The notes under the pieces were generated by a model. That model was not told where the DNA came from, did no database searches, and worked only from the letters and a program-made list of their open reading frames with translations. From Gammaproteobacteria bacterium (lineage in GTDB: Bacteria > Pseudomonadota > Gammaproteobacteria > Steroidobacterales > JABDKV01), in contig JAOTXR010000062.1 in the NCBI GenBank assembly GCA_029862285.1, positions 1 to 8,635 on the forward strand: a stretch of DNA of 8,635 bases. Reading direction: 5' to 3'. Of the stretch, positions 7,677 through 8,635 are shown one piece after another (within the stretch, counting starts at the first letter, position 1; each line of letters begins with the position of its first letter). The position numbers were made by a program, and so were the translations under genes.

Positions 7677-8573
7677 ATGACCGCCAAGATAATTGATGGC
7701 AAAGCGATCGCAGCCAAAATCCGCCTCAGGCTGCGGGACCGGGTCGATCAGCGAGTGGCTGACGGCTCCCGCCGGCCCGGACTGGCGGTGGTGCTGCTGG
7801 GCGAAGATCCTGGCTCAAAAATATACGTGCGCAACAAGATCAATGCCTGCGCCGAGGCCGGATTCGAATCCCGGGTGCATCATCTCGACTCAACGACCAC
7901 CCAGGGCGACCTGCTGGCGCTGATCGACGAACTCAACAAAGACGATGTCATAGACGGCATCCTTGTGCAGTTGCCGCTACCGGAACATATTGACGACAAC
8001 GTTATTATCGAGGCCATCTCGCCGGCCAAGGACGTCGACGGCTTCCATCCCTGCAACGTGGGTTTGCTGGCCCAACGCCGCCCGGGTTTGCGTCCCTGTA
8101 CCGCCCGCGGCGTAATGCGACTGCTGGATGAAGTCGGTGCTGCATATAAACACAGCAAGACGGTAATGATAGGCGCCTCCAATATCGTTGGCCGCCCGAC
8201 TGCGCTGGAACTTTTGATTGCCGGTGCAACGGTCACCGTTTGCCATCGTTTCACCAAAGATTTGCGATCGGAAGTCGAACGCGCAGACATACTAATTGTC
8301 GCTGCCGGCAAACCCGGCCTGGTTCCCGGCGACTGGATAAAACCCGGCGCCATCGTCATCGATGTCGGTATTAATCGACTGGAAGACGGTAAGCTGGTCG
8401 GCGATGTGCAATTCGACAGCGCAGTCGGGCGGGCTGGCCACATCACACCGGTACCTGGAGGTGTTGGCCCGATGACCGTCGCCATGCTGCTGGAAAACAC
8501 CCTGCTGGGTGCCGAAATGCGCGACCGAAAAACCGGCCCGCACGAACCCAATCCCGGCGCGGGGAAGGAATAA
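7677..8573 (+). CDS. folD: Bifunctional methylenetetrahydrofolate dehydrogenase / methenyltetrahydrofolate cyclohydrolase FolD
   Basis: FolD interconverts 5,10-methylene-, 5,10-methenyl- and 10-formyl-tetrahydrofolate in the cytosol, supplying one-carbon units for purines and formyl-Met-tRNA. It has 298 residues (E. coli 288). Active-site residues are Tyr50 and Lys54 (KIYVRNK), Gln98 (GILVQLPLP) and Asp121 (KDVDGFHP), at the same numbers as in E. coli. The NADP-binding loop is GASNIVGRP (166-174), and the C-terminal signature [10 protein letters not shown] is at 258-267. The ATG at 7677-7679 has GGGAG 5 nt upstream; longer in-frame starts back to 7575 overlap the tRNA promoter and add no conserved sequence. 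The last 20 residues are a charged, proline-rich tail beyond the fold. It is divergent from the tRNA cluster and convergent with cysS. Confidence 0.97.
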   Translation: MTAKIIDGKAIAAKIRLRLRDRVDQRVADGSRRPGLAVVLLGEDPGSKIYVRNKINACAEAGFESRVHHLDSTTTQGDLLALIDELNKDDVIDGILVQLPLPEHIDDNVIIEAISPAKDVDGFHPCNVGLLAQRRPGLRPCTARGVMRLLDEVGAAYKHSKTVMIGASNIVGRPTALELLIAGATVTVCHRFTKDLRSEVERADILIVAAGKPGLVPGDWIKPGAIVIDVGINRLEDGKLVGDVQFDSAVGRAGHITPVPGGVGPMTVAMLLENTLLGAEMRDRKTGPHEPNPGAGKE

Positions 8574-8589
8574 GAGCATTGCGCGGGAG

Positions 8590-8635
8590 TTAGTCCCGGC
8601 GCCAGGTGGTACCGCCGGCGCTGTCCTCGAGGACA
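8590..8635 (-). CDS. cysS: Cysteinyl-tRNA synthetase, last 14 residues (runs off the window)
   Basis: Reading in from the window edge, the minus strand encodes VLEDSAGGTTWRRD and a TAA stop at 8590-8592. The ending LEDxxxGTTWRR is the characteristic C-terminus of bacterial CysS (E. coli ends LEDGPQGTTWRRK, from memory). cysS next to folD, convergent with it, agrees with gammaproteobacterial gene order. Only 16 nt separate the two stop codons. The identification rests on a very short stretch, helped by context. Confidence 0.75.
   Translation of the reverse strand, partial: VLEDSAGGTTWRRD

Noticed and set aside
8579..8602. Possible bidirectional terminator between folD and cysS
   Set aside because: The stem (GGGA/TCCC with partial GC extension) is short, overlaps the cysS stop, and has no T run on either strand.
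8622..8635. Perfect 14-bp palindrome TGTCCTCGAGGACA at the window edge
   Set aside because: It falls inside the conserved C-terminal codons of cysS (V-L-E-D-S), so coding constraint explains it; there is no paired site nearby.

Overview
This window is a conserved chromosomal neighbourhood of a gammaproteobacterium, with moderately high G+C. It contains no prophage, insertion sequence or CRISPR array. The evidence for the group is gene order and protein similarity. Reading along the minus strand, the order is tRNA cluster, tig, clpP, clpX, lon, hupB, tRNA-Val, tRNA-Asp, ppiD, with folD divergent at one edge and the end of cysS converging on folD. From memory, Pseudomonas and related Gammaproteobacteria have much the same arrangement. 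All tRNA genes encode their own CCA end. I cannot name the genus.

Layout in plus coordinates. 1-150 is the N-terminus of the membrane-anchored periplasmic chaperone PpiD (minus). 174-202 is a terminator, followed by tRNA-Asp(GTC), tRNA-Val(TAC) and hupB, which are closely spaced on the minus strand and probably share a transcript. 811-3231 is the Lon protease, with a good heat-shock (sigma-32) promoter at 3294-3319. 3335-4642 is clpX, 4780-5421 clpP and 5447-6739 trigger factor. These five protein genes form a protein-quality-control block: folding at the ribosome (Tig), regulated degradation (ClpXP, Lon) and a nucleoid protein (HU). 6802-7533 is a minus-strand cluster of five tRNA genes: Leu(TAG), Lys(CTT), His(GTG), Arg(TCT) and Pro(TGG). 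It is read from a promoter at 7582-7611, beyond tRNA-Pro. folD (7677-8573, plus) makes one-carbon folate intermediates. The last 46 bases are the C-terminal codons of cysS on the minus strand.

The most unusual element is in the tRNA cluster. The tRNA-Lys(CTT) gene is split between anticodon base 36 and base 37 by a 215-nt self-splicing group I intron (6959-7173). The intron has no reading frame of its own and can be folded by eye into P1 to P9. Its internal guide GAG matches the CUU anticodon that ends the 5' exon. It has a GAAA loop on P9, a near-canonical 11-nt tetraloop receptor in P5, and an extra 29-nt segment between P7 and P3. Its core sequence blocks closely resemble those I remember for the Azoarcus tRNA-Ile(CAU) intron. 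The rest of the window looks like ordinary core genome.
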